Below are positions 36,267 through 45,659 of a stretch of DNA of 64,000 nucleotides, piece after piece; positions within the stretch are counted from its first letter, which is position 1, and every line of letters starts with the position of its first letter. The notes under the pieces were generated by a model. The model searched no databases and had not been told where the DNA came from. It worked only from the letters and a program-made list of their open reading frames with translations. This DNA is from an uncultured Bacteroidales bacterium. Its GTDB lineage: Bacteria > Bacteroidota > Bacteroidia > Bacteroidales > Bacteroidaceae. The stretch covers positions 1 through 64,000 of the forward strand of contig CADCGD010000009.1 in assembly GCA_902800925.1 (NCBI GenBank). The letters are read 5' to 3'. A program made the translations under genes and the position numbers.

Positions 36267-36304
36267 TTGCCATGCAGCCAAAAGACTGCATGGCAATTTT
36301 TTTT
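36267..36304 (+). terminator. Rho-independent-like terminator after the OmpA/lipoprotein pair
   Basis: TTGCCATGCAG (36267-36277) pairs perfectly with CTGCATGGCAA (36286-36296) over an 8-base loop and is followed by eight or more T residues. The next promoter box, TATCTTTG, is at 36337-36344. Confidence 0.88.
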
Positions 36305-36368
36305 ATGAAAGTGTCTGTAAATAGAAATAAAAGTTGTATCTTTGCAGTCGTTATCTTATATAGAGAAC

Positions 36369-37271
36369 ATGGTGTTTCGTAAACTCGTTATATTATTGGG
36401 CTTCTTGCTGGGATGGCAACATGTCGGTGCACAGCAGCAGCCGATTGCAGAGGTATTCTGTGGTGCCGAGTTGAGTTATGCCGATGTAAACTTTACCCGA
36501 CTTTATAATTCACTGATTAATCTGACTCCAGGAGCAAAGGTTCATTTGGGACATGGTTGGGACGTGGCTGCACAGGTTTATCTTCCTATTGTCAACGAGG
36601 GTTATGCAGACCGCTATAATATGGTCCGCCTGAACATGGCAAATATCTCCAAGACCTTTCGTTTTAAGCGAGCACGCCAGTATGTCAAGGTGACTGCAGG
36701 CTTGTTTGGCAAGGAACAGTATGGTGGTGACATTAGGTGGATGTGGCCAATTACCAGTTGGTTGTTGTTCCATGCACGTATGGGACTGACGGACCATTGG
36801 GCCTTAGGTACCAATATCTGGGAGGGTACTGCAGAATCGGAATTTAACGCTCGCAACTTCTCGTTCACAGGTTTGTTGGGCGCGAGCGTGTGGCTAAGGC
36901 CATGGGCAACCGAACTGCGTGCTACTGGTGGACGTTACCTGAACCATGACTATGGTGCTGAGGGAGAGATCGTTCGTCACTTTAACCACTGTTCAATCAG
37001 CGTTTTCGCTCAATATCATGAGTATGCTCCCAGTGCATATATTAAAAATGGTCATCGGTATTCAGGAGGTTTTCGGATAGTGATGATGCTACCACCTTAT
37101 AAGAAACAAAAGAATAAGGATGTGGTAGTGCGTCCTGCCTCCAATTTCCGCTTGACGTACAATGCTCAGGCAGATGGCTACTCCATGAAGAAGTATACTA
37201 CTGATCCAGAAGAGAACGAACGTACATATCCCATCCAGATACCTTGGGGAACTGGACTTTTCAATGAGTAG
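36369..37271 (+). CDS. Predicted outer-membrane beta-barrel protein, YjbH-associated
   Basis: The protein has a signal peptide (MVFRKLVILLGFLLGWQHVGAQ) and about 270 residues of alternating beta-strands (VHLGHGWDVAAQVYLPI, VKVTAGLFGKEQYGGDIRW, TELRATGGRYLNHDYG). It looks like a barrel or half-barrel and resembles the C-terminal half of YjbH exopolysaccharide proteins. The ATG at 36369 is preferred over a TTG within the promoter box at 36337. The next gene begins 2 bases after its stop, and the two may make one functional unit. Confidence 0.55.
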   Translation: MVFRKLVILLGFLLGWQHVGAQQQPIAEVFCGAELSYADVNFTRLYNSLINLTPGAKVHLGHGWDVAAQVYLPIVNEGYADRYNMVRLNMANISKTFRFKRARQYVKVTAGLFGKEQYGGDIRWMWPITSWLLFHARMGLTDHWALGTNIWEGTAESEFNARNFSFTGLLGASVWLRPWATELRATGGRYLNHDYGAEGEIVRHFNHCSISVFAQYHEYAPSAYIKNGHRYSGGFRIVMMLPPYKKQKNKDVVVRPASNFRLTYNAQADGYSMKKYTTDPEENERTYPIQIPWGTGLFNE

Positions 37272-37273
37272 CC

Positions 37274-38032
37274 ATGAGAAAGAGACTGTTTACAATCATA
37301 GGTTCATTGCTGTTGGCTGTTACGATGAGTGCCCAGCAGTACATTGGTTCGGAGGGTTTGATTCATGTTCCTACGGCTGATATGGATACAGTGGGTATCG
37401 CACGTGTGGGTGCACACTATATTCCGAAGTCCATGATGCCCGACAAGATGCTGATAGATGGTGAGAAGTTTAACTCATGGACCCAGTACTTCAGTGTGAC
37501 GCCTTTCCGCTGGATACAATTAGGCTATGGTTATACGTTGTGGAAATTCCACAAAAACTTGAAGAAGGACGCCGAGGTAGGCTTCTATGCCAAAGATCGT
37601 TATTTCTCCGTCCGGCTCCAATTGCTTCCAGAGGGGCGCTGGTGGCCTGCTGTTGCTGTTGGTGGCAATGACGTATGGGGCTCTAGTGATAATGGCGTCT
37701 CTGGCAGTAATTATTATCGCAACTACTATGCCTCGCTATCGAAACATATCGAAATGAAAGGCCATGAGTTTGGTGCGCATGTAACATACCGTAAGTGGAA
37801 ACGGGACTTCAACCACAAGTGGCAGGGTGTTGTCGGTGGTGTGACCTACCGTCCGTCTTTTTATCGTCCGCTAAGACTGATGGGCGAATGGGATGGAAAT
37901 AATGTGAATATCGGTGCCGACTGTCGCTTGTTCAAATATTTTCTGGTACAGGCTGCCCTCTTGGGCTTCTCCGACTTCAATGCGGGCCTGTGCCTGTATA
38001 TCCCCTTGTATAACCCCACAATTACTAAATAA
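37274..38032 (+). CDS. YjbH-like exopolysaccharide-associated outer-membrane protein
   Basis: A signal peptide (to about AQQ) is followed by GSEGLIHVPTADMDTVGIARVGAHYIP, here split as GSEGLIHVPTADM and DTVGIARVGAHYIP. This matches the start of YjbH domains (GLI-P-A--DG--RVG). VTPFRWIQLGYGYT also fits the family. YjbH proteins form outer-membrane barrels linked to polysaccharide export. At 252 residues it is a third of E. coli YjbH. It is translationally coupled to the preceding gene, so the family's single long protein may be split in two here. Confidence 0.6.
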   Translation: MRKRLFTIIGSLLLAVTMSAQQYIGSEGLIHVPTADMDTVGIARVGAHYIPKSMMPDKMLIDGEKFNSWTQYFSVTPFRWIQLGYGYTLWKFHKNLKKDAEVGFYAKDRYFSVRLQLLPEGRWWPAVAVGGNDVWGSSDNGVSGSNYYRNYYASLSKHIEMKGHEFGAHVTYRKWKRDFNHKWQGVVGGVTYRPSFYRPLRLMGEWDGNNVNIGADCRLFKYFLVQAALLGFSDFNAGLCLYIPLYNPTITK

Positions 38033-38049
38033 GAAAAAGTATTAAAGCA

Positions 38050-39348
38050 ATGATTTGGAATGAAACCGTTGAATGCATGAGTCGTGAGCAGCTTCGCGAA
38101 CTGCAGAGTGCACGTTTAAGGAAGATGGCGGAATACGTCTATTACAACACGCCCTTCTATCGTAAGAAATTTCAAGAGATGGGTCTTGAACCTGGTGATA
38201 TTAAGGATATTGACGATATCACTAAGTTACCCTTTACCAATAAACTTGATTTGCGCGACAACTATCCTTTCGGACTAGCTGCTGTGCCCATGAGTCAGAT
38301 TGTGCGCATCCACGCCTCTAGTGGTACGACTGGCAAGCCTGTTGTAGTGCTCTACACCCGTAAGGACTTGGCTATGTGGTCAGAAGCAATCTCACGTGCT
38401 TTTACCGCTTATGGTGCTACGAAGGAAGATATCTTCCAGGTGGCCTATGGCTATGGACTCTTTACAGGTGGTCTGGGTGCTCACGATGGTGCTACGAATA
38501 TTGGAGCCAGTGTGATACCTATCTCTTCAGGTAATACGCAAAAGCAGATGACGCTGATGCACGACTTTGGCACTACCATCCTTTGCTGTACCCCCAGCTA
38601 CGCGATGTTTCTGGGCGAGGCTATGAAAGAGTGTGAGTATCCTCGTGAGGAGTTCAAACTGAAGGTGGGTGTCTTTGGTGCTGAGCCCTGGACGGAGAAG
38701 ATGCGTAAGAAGCTGGAAGAGAGTCTAGGCATCAAAGCCTACGATATCTACGGACTCAGCGAGATTGCTGGCCCTGGAGTAGGGTATGAGTGTGAACACC
38801 AGTGTGGTACCCATCTGAATGAAGACCTGTTCTATCCTGAGATTCTCAATCCTGAGACAGGTGAGCCGATGCCTGAGGGACAGTTGGGTGAACTGACCTT
38901 TACCCACCTGACGAAAGAAGGTATGCCCCTGTTGCGTTATCGTACCCACGACCTGACTGCCTTGCACTATGACAAGTGTAAGTGTGGACGTACGCTGGTG
39001 CGCATGGACCGCATCTTGGGCCGTTGCGACGATATGCTCATCATTCGTGGTGTCAACGTCTTCCCATCACAGATTGAAGATGTCATCCTGAAGCTGCCTG
39101 AGTACGAGCCTCACTTCCTGCTGACTGTCGATCGTGTGAACAATACCGATACCTCAGAACTGAAGGTCGAGGTCAAGGAAGAGTACTTCACGGACGATAT
39201 GGCTACTCTCGTGGGTCTGCAGAAGAAACTGGAGGCCGAGTTGCGCTCTGTTATTGGTCTGGGCTTCAAGGTAAAGTTGGTAGAGCCTAAGGGTATTGAG
39301 CGTTCTGAGGGCAAGGCCAAGCGTGTCATAGATAAGAGAAAGATCTAA
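38050..39348 (+). CDS. paaK: Phenylacetate-CoA ligase
   Basis: This adenylate-forming enzyme makes phenylacetyl-CoA (or another aryl-acetyl-CoA) from the acid, ATP and CoA. The AMP-binding loop ASSGTTGKPVVVLYTRKD, the motif YDIYGLSEIAGPG, YRTHDL and the C-terminal GRCDDMLIIRGVNVFPSQIE are intact. The 432-residue length is typical. In anaerobic Bacteroidota the enzyme usually works with aryl-pyruvate oxidoreductases in aromatic amino-acid metabolism, but those are not in this window. An ACT-domain protein, its common partner, follows. Confidence 0.92.
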   Translation: MIWNETVECMSREQLRELQSARLRKMAEYVYYNTPFYRKKFQEMGLEPGDIKDIDDITKLPFTNKLDLRDNYPFGLAAVPMSQIVRIHASSGTTGKPVVVLYTRKDLAMWSEAISRAFTAYGATKEDIFQVAYGYGLFTGGLGAHDGATNIGASVIPISSGNTQKQMTLMHDFGTTILCCTPSYAMFLGEAMKECEYPREEFKLKVGVFGAEPWTEKMRKKLEESLGIKAYDIYGLSEIAGPGVGYECEHQCGTHLNEDLFYPEILNPETGEPMPEGQLGELTFTHLTKEGMPLLRYRTHDLTALHYDKCKCGRTLVRMDRILGRCDDMLIIRGVNVFPSQIEDVILKLPEYEPHFLLTVDRVNNTDTSELKVEVKEEYFTDDMATLVGLQKKLEAELRSVIGLGFKVKLVEPKGIERSEGKAKRVIDKRKI

Positions 39349-39404
39349 GTCGTAATATCGTAATAACGAAATGTCGAAAATATAATAACAAAAACCAAAG
39401 AAAT

Positions 39405-39830
39405 ATGTTAGCAAAACAATTATCCGTTTTTCTGGAGAACAAGTCTGGTCGTCTGACCGAAGTAACCGATGTGCTGGGCGCTGCCGGCGTTAACCTCTCA
39501 GCCATGAGTATTGCCGATAACTCTGATTTTGGCATCCTGCGTTGTATTGTCAGCGACCCTGACAAAGCCTATCAGGTGTTGAAGGCTGCCCACTTTGCTG
39601 TGAAGATTACTGATGTCATTGGCTTTACCTGTCCGAATGTCAGTGGTTCGCTGGCCAAAGTGCTGAAATATCTCTCTGAGAATGGCGTATTCATTGAGTA
39701 TATGTACTCGTTTGCCAATGGCGACGCAGCTACTGTTGTTATCCGTCCTACCGATTTGGAGAGCTGTGAGCGCATCCTCTCAGAGAAGAAGGTAGAACTG
39801 ATGGAAGCCAACGAATTGTACCAGTTATAA
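39405..39830 (+). CDS. Tandem ACT-domain protein
   Basis: The 141-residue protein has two ACT domains: residues about 4-70 (LSVFLENKSGRLTEVTDVL, ANVNLSAMSIAD-like) and about 72-140 (GSLAKVLKYLSENGVFIEYM). ACT domains bind amino acids and regulate partner enzymes. Genes of this kind typically follow paaK in Bacteroidota, so it probably senses an aromatic amino acid for that pathway. Confidence 0.9.
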   Translation: MLAKQLSVFLENKSGRLTEVTDVLGAAGVNLSAMSIADNSDFGILRCIVSDPDKAYQVLKAAHFAVKITDVIGFTCPNVSGSLAKVLKYLSENGVFIEYMYSFANGDAATVVIRPTDLESCERILSEKKVELMEANELYQL

Positions 39831-39942
39831 GCGTAATATGGGTCGAAAGTGCTAAAAGAAGTTAATAAACTAAACATTTTCGGCCCATAATTTTTCTGTT
39901 TCGTTTTTTCTGCTTACCTTTGCACCCGCTTACGAAAAGCAA

Positions 39943-40020
39943 GGGCGTTTAGCTCAGCTGGTTTAGAGCATCTGCCTTACAAGCAGAGGGTCGGCGGTTC
40001 GAATCCGTCAACGCCCACCA
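39943..40020 (+). tRNA. tRNA-Val (anticodon TAC)
   Basis: The acceptor stem GGGCGTT pairs with AACGCCC and the CCA end is encoded. The D arm GCTC...GAGC, anticodon stem TCTGC/GCAGA with loop CTTACAA (anticodon TAC) and T arm GGCGG-TTCGAAT-CCGTC are standard. A promoter box TACCTTTG lies at 39915-39922, 20 bases upstream. Confidence 0.97.
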
Positions 40021-40090
40021 AGGAGTTCCAAAGAAATTTGGGACTCTTTTTGTTAAATATCAAAAAATATCAGTAGCGGCAGCAAATTAT

Positions 40091-40133
40091 TCACTTTTCA
40101 CTTTTCACTTTTCACTTTTATTTCGTACCTTTG
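40091..40133 (+). promoter_or_regulatory. purB promoter behind a 7-bp tandem repeat
   Basis: Four perfect TCACTTT units (40091-40118) lie just before the -7 box TACCTTTG (40126-40133) of purB. The -33 region falls within the repeat. Related 7-bp units (GTGAAGA, GTGAATA) occur before clpX and the OstA-like gene. Confidence 0.6.
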
Positions 40134-40190
40134 CACCCACATTTGAGAGAATGTATAGCTATATATTTTAACTAAGGTATTAGAGTAAGC

Positions 40191-41540
40191 ATGGAATTAG
40201 ATGCATTGACCGCCATTTCTCCTATCGATGGCCGTTACAGAAGCAAAACAGAATCATTGGCAGGATACTTTTCCGAGTATGCATTGATACGCTATCGTGT
40301 GCGCGTAGAAATCGAGTATTTCATTACCCTCTGTGAGCTGCCGTTGCCTCAGTTGGCATCAGTAGACCACAACCTCTTTGAACCCTTACGCGACATCTAT
40401 CGTAACTTCACTGAGCAGGATGCCCAGCGTGTGAAGGATATCGAGAAGGTGACCAACCACGACGTGAAGGCTGTGGAGTACTTCATCAAGGAGCAGATTG
40501 ATACGCTCAGCGGTTTCCCCGCTGAGGCGAAGGAATTCATTCACTTTGGACTAACCTCGCAGGATATCAACAATACTAGCGTGCCCTTGAGTGTCAAGGA
40601 GGCTTTGGAGCAGGTGTACTATCCGATGGTTGAGGAGCTTATCGAACAACTCAACGATTATGCCGAGCAGTGGAAGAACGTTTCCATGCTCGCTAAGACT
40701 CACGGTCAACCTGCCTCACCCACACGTCTGGGTAAGGAGATAATGGTCTATGTCTGGCGTTTGGAGGAACAGCTGCGTGGTTTGAAGGATACTCCTATCA
40801 CTGCTAAGTTTGGTGGTGCAACAGGTAACTATAACGCTCACCACGTGGCCTATCCGCAGTACGACTGGAAGGAGTTTGGCAACCAGTTTGTCAGCGAGAA
40901 GCTGGGACTGGAGCGTGAACAGTGGACCACCCAGATTTCCAACTATGACTGGTTGGCAGCCATCTTCGATGCCATGCGTCGCATCAATACCATCATCATC
41001 GACCTTGACCGCGACTTCTGGATGTATATCTCTATGGAGTACTTCAAGCAGAAGATTAAGGCTGGTGAGGTAGGTTCCAGTGCTATGCCTCACAAGGTGA
41101 ACCCCATTGATTTCGAGAACTCAGAGGGTAACATGGGGATGGCCAATGCCGTGCTGGGCTTTTTGGCACAGAAATTGCCTGTCAGCCGTCTGCAGCGCGA
41201 CCTGACGGACTCTACTGTTCTGCGTAACGTGGGTGTTCCTATGGGTCATGCGCTTATCGCTATCCAGAGCACGCTGAAGGGCCTGCGCAAGCTCATCCTC
41301 AACGAGCAGAAACTGGAGGAGGATTTGGAGAATACATGGGCAGTGGTTGCTGAAGCTATTCAGACCATCCTGCGCCGCGAGGCTTATCCCAACCCCTATG
41401 AGGCTTTGAAGGCACTGACACGTACCAACCAGAAGATGACCGAGGAGACGATCCATGAGTTTATTCAGGGTCTGAATGTTAGCGATGATATTAAGAATGA
41501 GTTAATGGAAATAACACCATCAAATTATACAGGAATTTAA
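40191..41540 (+). CDS. purB: Adenylosuccinate lyase
   Basis: The enzyme cleaves SAICAR and adenylosuccinate in purine synthesis. The signature loop GSSAMPHKVNPIDFENSEGN holds the catalytic serine. KTHGQPASPTRLGKE and HFGLTSQDINNT are also intact. The 449-residue length and start (MELDALTAISPIDGRY) match the family. Confidence 0.95.
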   Translation: MELDALTAISPIDGRYRSKTESLAGYFSEYALIRYRVRVEIEYFITLCELPLPQLASVDHNLFEPLRDIYRNFTEQDAQRVKDIEKVTNHDVKAVEYFIKEQIDTLSGFPAEAKEFIHFGLTSQDINNTSVPLSVKEALEQVYYPMVEELIEQLNDYAEQWKNVSMLAKTHGQPASPTRLGKEIMVYVWRLEEQLRGLKDTPITAKFGGATGNYNAHHVAYPQYDWKEFGNQFVSEKLGLEREQWTTQISNYDWLAAIFDAMRRINTIIIDLDRDFWMYISMEYFKQKIKAGEVGSSAMPHKVNPIDFENSEGNMGMANAVLGFLAQKLPVSRLQRDLTDSTVLRNVGVPMGHALIAIQSTLKGLRKLILNEQKLEEDLENTWAVVAEAIQTILRREAYPNPYEALKALTRTNQKMTEETIHEFIQGLNVSDDIKNELMEITPSNYTGI

Positions 41541-41628
41541 TTAACGATATCAAATTAGTTTATAAAAATCCGCATTTATCAACACAAACAGCGAGCCGTG
41601 AGGCTCCACTTTAAAACAAAACACAATT

Positions 41629-43053
41629 ATGGAATTCGAAAACGAAAAGAAAACAGAAGAGCAGTCTGCTGAGCAGCAGAATCACGAGAGTGGTTATCAG
41701 GGCTATCGCCCAGGACGTTCGCCTCGTCCCCGTATTCAGAAGCCTCGTCCCCAGTTCAACCAGGGAGGCTATAATCGTAATCAAGAGCAAGAAGAAGGTG
41801 GTTTCCTTCCTGAGGGCTTTGGTGCAGGCTTGATGTCAAGCACACCTCAGCGTCCTTCAGGCTATCGTCCACGTAACAACTATAATAATGAGGGAGGCTA
41901 TCAGCCTCGTCAGGGTGGTTACAACCAGCGTGGCGGCTATCAGCAGCGTCCCCAATATGGTCAGCGTCCCCAGCAGGGTGAGGGTGGCTATCAGCCTCGT
42001 CAGGGTGGTTACAACCAGCGTCCTCAGTATGGTCAGCGTCCCCAGCAGGGTGAGGGTGGCTATCAGCCTCGTCAGGGTGGCTACGGCCAGCGTCCTCAGG
42101 GCGGTTATGGCCAGCAGCGCCAGGGTGGTTACAACAACCAGCGTGGTGGCTATCAGCAGGGCGGTTACAATAGCCAGCGTGGCGGCTATGGTCAGCAGCG
42201 TGGTGGTTACAACCAGCGTGGCGGCTATGGTCAGCAGCGTGGTGGCTTCCGTCAGCACACTCCTGGCTATGATCCCAATGCCAAGTATTCGCTGAAGAAG
42301 CGTATCGAGTATAAGGAGGAGAACTACGATCCCAACGAGCCCCTTCGTCTGAACAAGTTCCTCGCCAATGCAGGTGTCTGCAGCCGTCGTGAGGCTGATG
42401 AGTTCATCACAGCAGGCGTTGTGAAGGTCAATGGCGAGGTTGTTACCGAGCTGGGTACCAAGGTGTTGCGTACTGATGAGGTGCTATTCCACGATCAGCC
42501 CGTCAAGATGGAGAAGAAGGTCTATGTGCTGTTGAACAAGCCCAAGGATTATGTTACCACCAGCGACGATCCTCAGCAGCGCAAGACCGTGATGGACCTG
42601 GTGAAGGGTGCCTGCGAGGAACGTATCTATCCTGTTGGTCGTCTGGACCGCAACACCACTGGTGTGCTGCTGTTGACCAACGATGGTGACCTGGCTTCTA
42701 AGCTAACTCATCCGAAGTTCCTGAAGAAGAAGATTTATCACGTTCACCTCGACCACAACGTTACTGCTCACGACATGCAGCAGATTGCCGAGGGTATCAC
42801 CCTTGACGATGGCGAAATCAAGGCAGACGCTATCGAGTATGCCAGCGAGACTGACAAGAAGCAGGTAGGCATCGAGATTCACTCTGGTAAGAACCGCATC
42901 GTGCGTCGTATCTTCGAGAGCCTGGGTTACAAGGTTACCAAGCTCGACCGCGTACAGTTTGCTGGTCTGACCAAGAAGAATGTGAAGCGTGGTGACTGGC
43001 GCTACCTCACAGAGGAAGAGGTTGACCGCCTGCGCATGGGTGCTTACGAATAA
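41629..43053 (+). CDS. rluB: 23S rRNA pseudouridine synthase with a long RGG/QGY-rich N-terminal tail
   Basis: Residues about 235-474 are an RluB/RluE-type synthase: an S4 RNA-binding domain (RLNKFLANAGVCSRREADEF), the catalytic motif VGRLDRNTTGVLLLTNDG with Asp, and KNRIVRRIFESLGYKV. It converts a uridine of the 23S rRNA peptidyl-transferase region to pseudouridine. Residues about 20-215 are a disordered tail of GGY, QRPQ and RGG repeats. Part of it is encoded by a 72-bp tandem repeat that starts at 41956 and 42028. Such tails resemble eukaryotic RNA-binding proteins that condense with RNA. Long Gly/Gln/Arg tails on this enzyme are known in Bacteroidota. Confidence 0.92.
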   Translation: MEFENEKKTEEQSAEQQNHESGYQGYRPGRSPRPRIQKPRPQFNQGGYNRNQEQEEGGFLPEGFGAGLMSSTPQRPSGYRPRNNYNNEGGYQPRQGGYNQRGGYQQRPQYGQRPQQGEGGYQPRQGGYNQRPQYGQRPQQGEGGYQPRQGGYGQRPQGGYGQQRQGGYNNQRGGYQQGGYNSQRGGYGQQRGGYNQRGGYGQQRGGFRQHTPGYDPNAKYSLKKRIEYKEENYDPNEPLRLNKFLANAGVCSRREADEFITAGVVKVNGEVVTELGTKVLRTDEVLFHDQPVKMEKKVYVLLNKPKDYVTTSDDPQQRKTVMDLVKGACEERIYPVGRLDRNTTGVLLLTNDGDLASKLTHPKFLKKKIYHVHLDHNVTAHDMQQIAEGITLDDGEIKADAIEYASETDKKQVGIEIHSGKNRIVRRIFESLGYKVTKLDRVQFAGLTKKNVKRGDWRYLTEEEVDRLRMGAYE

Positions 43054-43062
43054 AGTGAAGTA

Positions 43063-43083
43063 TGTCGCTATGGCATAGCGACA
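43063..43083. repeat. 10-bp palindrome between rluB and asnS
   Basis: TGTCGCTATG and its exact reverse complement flank one G. A weaker copy of the same form, TTGCTATG-A-CATAGCAA, lies at 59166-59182 in the DUF4876 lipoprotein gene. Both are followed by CAAAC. It may be a small dispersed palindrome or a weak terminator. Confidence 0.6.
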
Positions 43084-43101
43084 AACAAAACAAGAAGAAC
43101 A

Positions 43102-44538
43102 ATGAAAAGAACAAAGATAATTGACGTACTGAAGAGTACTGATTTTGGAAAAGAAGTATGTGTGAAGGGCTGGGTGCGCACGCACCGCAGTTCTAAGGCT
43201 GTTGACTTCATCGCGCTGAACGATGGTTCTACCATCAAGAACGTGCAGATTGTCGTTGACCCTGCCAAGTTTGACGAGCAGTTGCTGAAGGACATCACCA
43301 CTGGTGCCTGCATCAATGCCGAGGGCGTGCTGGTAGAGAGCCAGGGTGCTGGTCAGACCAGTGAGATCCAGGCCACCAAGTTGGAGGTCTATGGTCTCTG
43401 CGGCAACGACTACCCCATGCAGAAGAAGGGCCAGTCGTTCGAGGCTATGCGTAAGAATGCCCACATGCGCCTGCGTACCAATACTTTTGGTGCTGTGATG
43501 CGCATCCGTCACAATATGGCGATGGCTATCCACACCTATTTCCACGAGCACGGCTTCTTCTACTTCCACACGCCACTGATTACCGCCAGCGACTGTGAGG
43601 GTGCAGGCAACATGTTCCAGGTGACCACCAAGAACCTGTATGACCTGAAGAAGGACGAGCAGGGTAAGATTATCTACGACGATGACTTCTTTGGCGAGCA
43701 GACCTCGCTGACCGTTTCTGGTCAGTTGGAGGGCGAGCTGGGAGCCACCGCTCTGGGTGCTATCTACACCTTCGGTCCTACGTTCCGCGCTGAGAACAGT
43801 AACACACCTCGCCACCTGGCTGAGTTCTGGATGGTAGAGCCTGAGGTTGCTTTCCTCGACCAGGAAGAGTTGATGGACTTGGAGGAAGACTTCATCAAAT
43901 ACTGCGTGCGCTGGGCTCTCGACAACTGTAAAGACGACCTCGCCTTCCTGAACCAGATGATTGACAAGACCCTGATCCAGCGCCTGGAGGGTGTCCTCAA
44001 AGAGACCTTTGTGCGCCTGCCTTATACCGAGGGTATCAACATCCTGCAGGAGGCCATCAAGAATGGTAAGAAGTTCGAGTTCCCCTGCAACTGGGGCGAC
44101 GACCTTGCCAGCGAGCACGAGCGCTACCTTGTCGAGGAACACTTCAAAAAGCCAGTCATCATGACCGACTATCCACGTGCCTTCAAGTCGTTCTACATGA
44201 AGCAGAACGAAGAGCAGGGAGAGGGTAGTGTTGGCTATAAGGGTGCCATTGCTCCTGGTCCTACGATGCAGGGTACCGACGTGCTGTTCCCACAGATTGG
44301 TGAGATTATCGGTGGCTCTGTCCGTGAGGAGAGCTACGACAAGCTGATGGGCGAGATTGAGCGTCGTCAGATGGACAAGACTCACCTGTGGTGGTACATC
44401 GACACTCGTCGTTGGGGTTCTTGCCCACATGCAGGCTTTGGCCTCGGTTTCGAGCGTCTCATCCTGTTTGTTACAGGCATGCAGAACATCCGCGACGTCA
44501 TCCCGTTCCCCCGTACTCCGAAGTCTGCAGAGTTCTAA
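43102..44538 (+). CDS. asnS: Asparagine-tRNA ligase
   Basis: This is a class II synthetase that charges tRNA-Asn. The N-terminal OB-fold anticodon-binding domain ([20 protein letters not shown]) is followed by motif 2 ([20 protein letters not shown]) and motif 3 ([16 protein letters not shown]). Asn-specific residues [13 protein letters not shown] are present. The 478-residue length is slightly long but normal. Confidence 0.95.
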   Translation: MKRTKIIDVLKSTDFGKEVCVKGWVRTHRSSKAVDFIALNDGSTIKNVQIVVDPAKFDEQLLKDITTGACINAEGVLVESQGAGQTSEIQATKLEVYGLCGNDYPMQKKGQSFEAMRKNAHMRLRTNTFGAVMRIRHNMAMAIHTYFHEHGFFYFHTPLITASDCEGAGNMFQVTTKNLYDLKKDEQGKIIYDDDFFGEQTSLTVSGQLEGELGATALGAIYTFGPTFRAENSNTPRHLAEFWMVEPEVAFLDQEELMDLEEDFIKYCVRWALDNCKDDLAFLNQMIDKTLIQRLEGVLKETFVRLPYTEGINILQEAIKNGKKFEFPCNWGDDLASEHERYLVEEHFKKPVIMTDYPRAFKSFYMKQNEEQGEGSVGYKGAIAPGPTMQGTDVLFPQIGEIIGGSVREESYDKLMGEIERRQMDKTHLWWYIDTRRWGSCPHAGFGLGFERLILFVTGMQNIRDVIPFPRTPKSAEF

Positions 44539-44566
44539 AATTGCAATTTCTGCTACAATTCTTAAA

Positions 44567-44624
44567 ATATGTTCCAAATTTCATGCAAAAAGTTTGGAAC
44601 ATATATTTTTTTTACCTATCTTTG
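44567..44624 (+). terminator. asnS terminator followed by the promoter of the next operon
   Basis: ATATGTTCCAAA (44567-44578) pairs perfectly with 44593-44604 and is followed by T residues to 44613. The -7 box TATCTTTG of the next operon is at 44617-44624, so termination and initiation are adjacent. Confidence 0.8.
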
Positions 44625-44665
44625 CAATCAGTAAACAATCATTAACTCAAAAAAACACAACAATT

Positions 44666-45619
44666 ATGAAGAAATTACTGACATTGTGTAGCTTCGTGCT
44701 GCTTTCACTGGGTGCTTCCGCACAAATGTTCGACCCTCATGTAGGTATTGGTGTAGGCGTTGGTACCACAGGTATTGATATTGATGCCTCAGCCACGATA
44801 AACGACTATATAGGTATCCGTGCTGGTGTGGATATTATGCCGAAATTCAAAGTGAGCAAAGATCTGGATTTGGGTGTATCTGACAAAACAAAAGGTGTTA
44901 GTATTAAAGACATGAATAAGCACATTGATGATTTGAATACTCAGATTGTTGCTTGGAATGCTGCCCACCCGACCCAGAAGATGGAGCTGATTGACAAGAC
45001 TTTGCTTCCCAATGGTGAGATTCCTAACGATCTAACTATTGAAGGTAAACTGGACAATACTGTTGGTCACATCCTGTTTGATATCCACCCCTTTAAGACC
45101 AGCTTCCGTTTTACTGTTGGTGCCTATTTCGGTAAGGATGAGATTATTTCAGTATATAATAAAGAAGATGCATTCTTCACTCCTATCAACCAGTGGAACA
45201 ATGCTATCATTACTGCACAGAATAATCCCACAAGTACGCTGAATACCATGGTTGTAAAGCCATATAACTTGGATATGATTGGTGGTGAGTTGGGTGACTA
45301 CTTCGTAACTCCTGACCCTGCCGAACAGGGAAATGTTAAGGCCTATGCCAAGGTCAATGGTTTCCGTCCTTATCTGGGCCTGGGCTTCGGCCGTGCTGTT
45401 CCCAAGGGTCGTGTAGGTTGCCAGTTTGACCTGGGTGTACAGTTCTGGGGTAAGCCAGAGATTTATATTCCCACCTACGACAAGGCTGCTAAGACCTATC
45501 AGTATGAGAAAATTGATGGCGATAAGGCTGGTGACGATGCAGGTAAAGTGCTGAAGACCATCTCTAAGATTTCTGTTTATCCTGTGCTGAATTTCCGCAT
45601 CGTAGGTCGTATCTTCTAG
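44666..45619 (+). CDS. Secreted beta-barrel-like protein of unknown function
   Basis: The frame is open far upstream into asnS, but the signal peptide starts at the ATG at 44666 (MKKLLTLCSFVLLSLGASAQ). The mature part starts with glycine-rich strands (HVGIGVGVGTTGIDIDASAT) and ends with strands such as FRPYLGLGFGRAVPKGRVGCQFDLG, a pattern of small outer-membrane barrels. It is first of three genes (to 48878) with short gaps. Function is not recognised. Confidence 0.78.
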   Translation: MKKLLTLCSFVLLSLGASAQMFDPHVGIGVGVGTTGIDIDASATINDYIGIRAGVDIMPKFKVSKDLDLGVSDKTKGVSIKDMNKHIDDLNTQIVAWNAAHPTQKMELIDKTLLPNGEIPNDLTIEGKLDNTVGHILFDIHPFKTSFRFTVGAYFGKDEIISVYNKEDAFFTPINQWNNAIITAQNNPTSTLNTMVVKPYNLDMIGGELGDYFVTPDPAEQGNVKAYAKVNGFRPYLGLGFGRAVPKGRVGCQFDLGVQFWGKPEIYIPTYDKAAKTYQYEKIDGDKAGDDAGKVLKTISKISVYPVLNFRIVGRIF

Positions 45620-45659
45620 TTAATAACTACTAACCATATAGAATTTAAAATAATCTATT

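Noticed and set aside
42703-44577. 624-codon open frame antisense to asnS and rluB
   Set aside because: It is opposite two well-supported genes and has no recognisable motif; the sequence is typical antisense composition.
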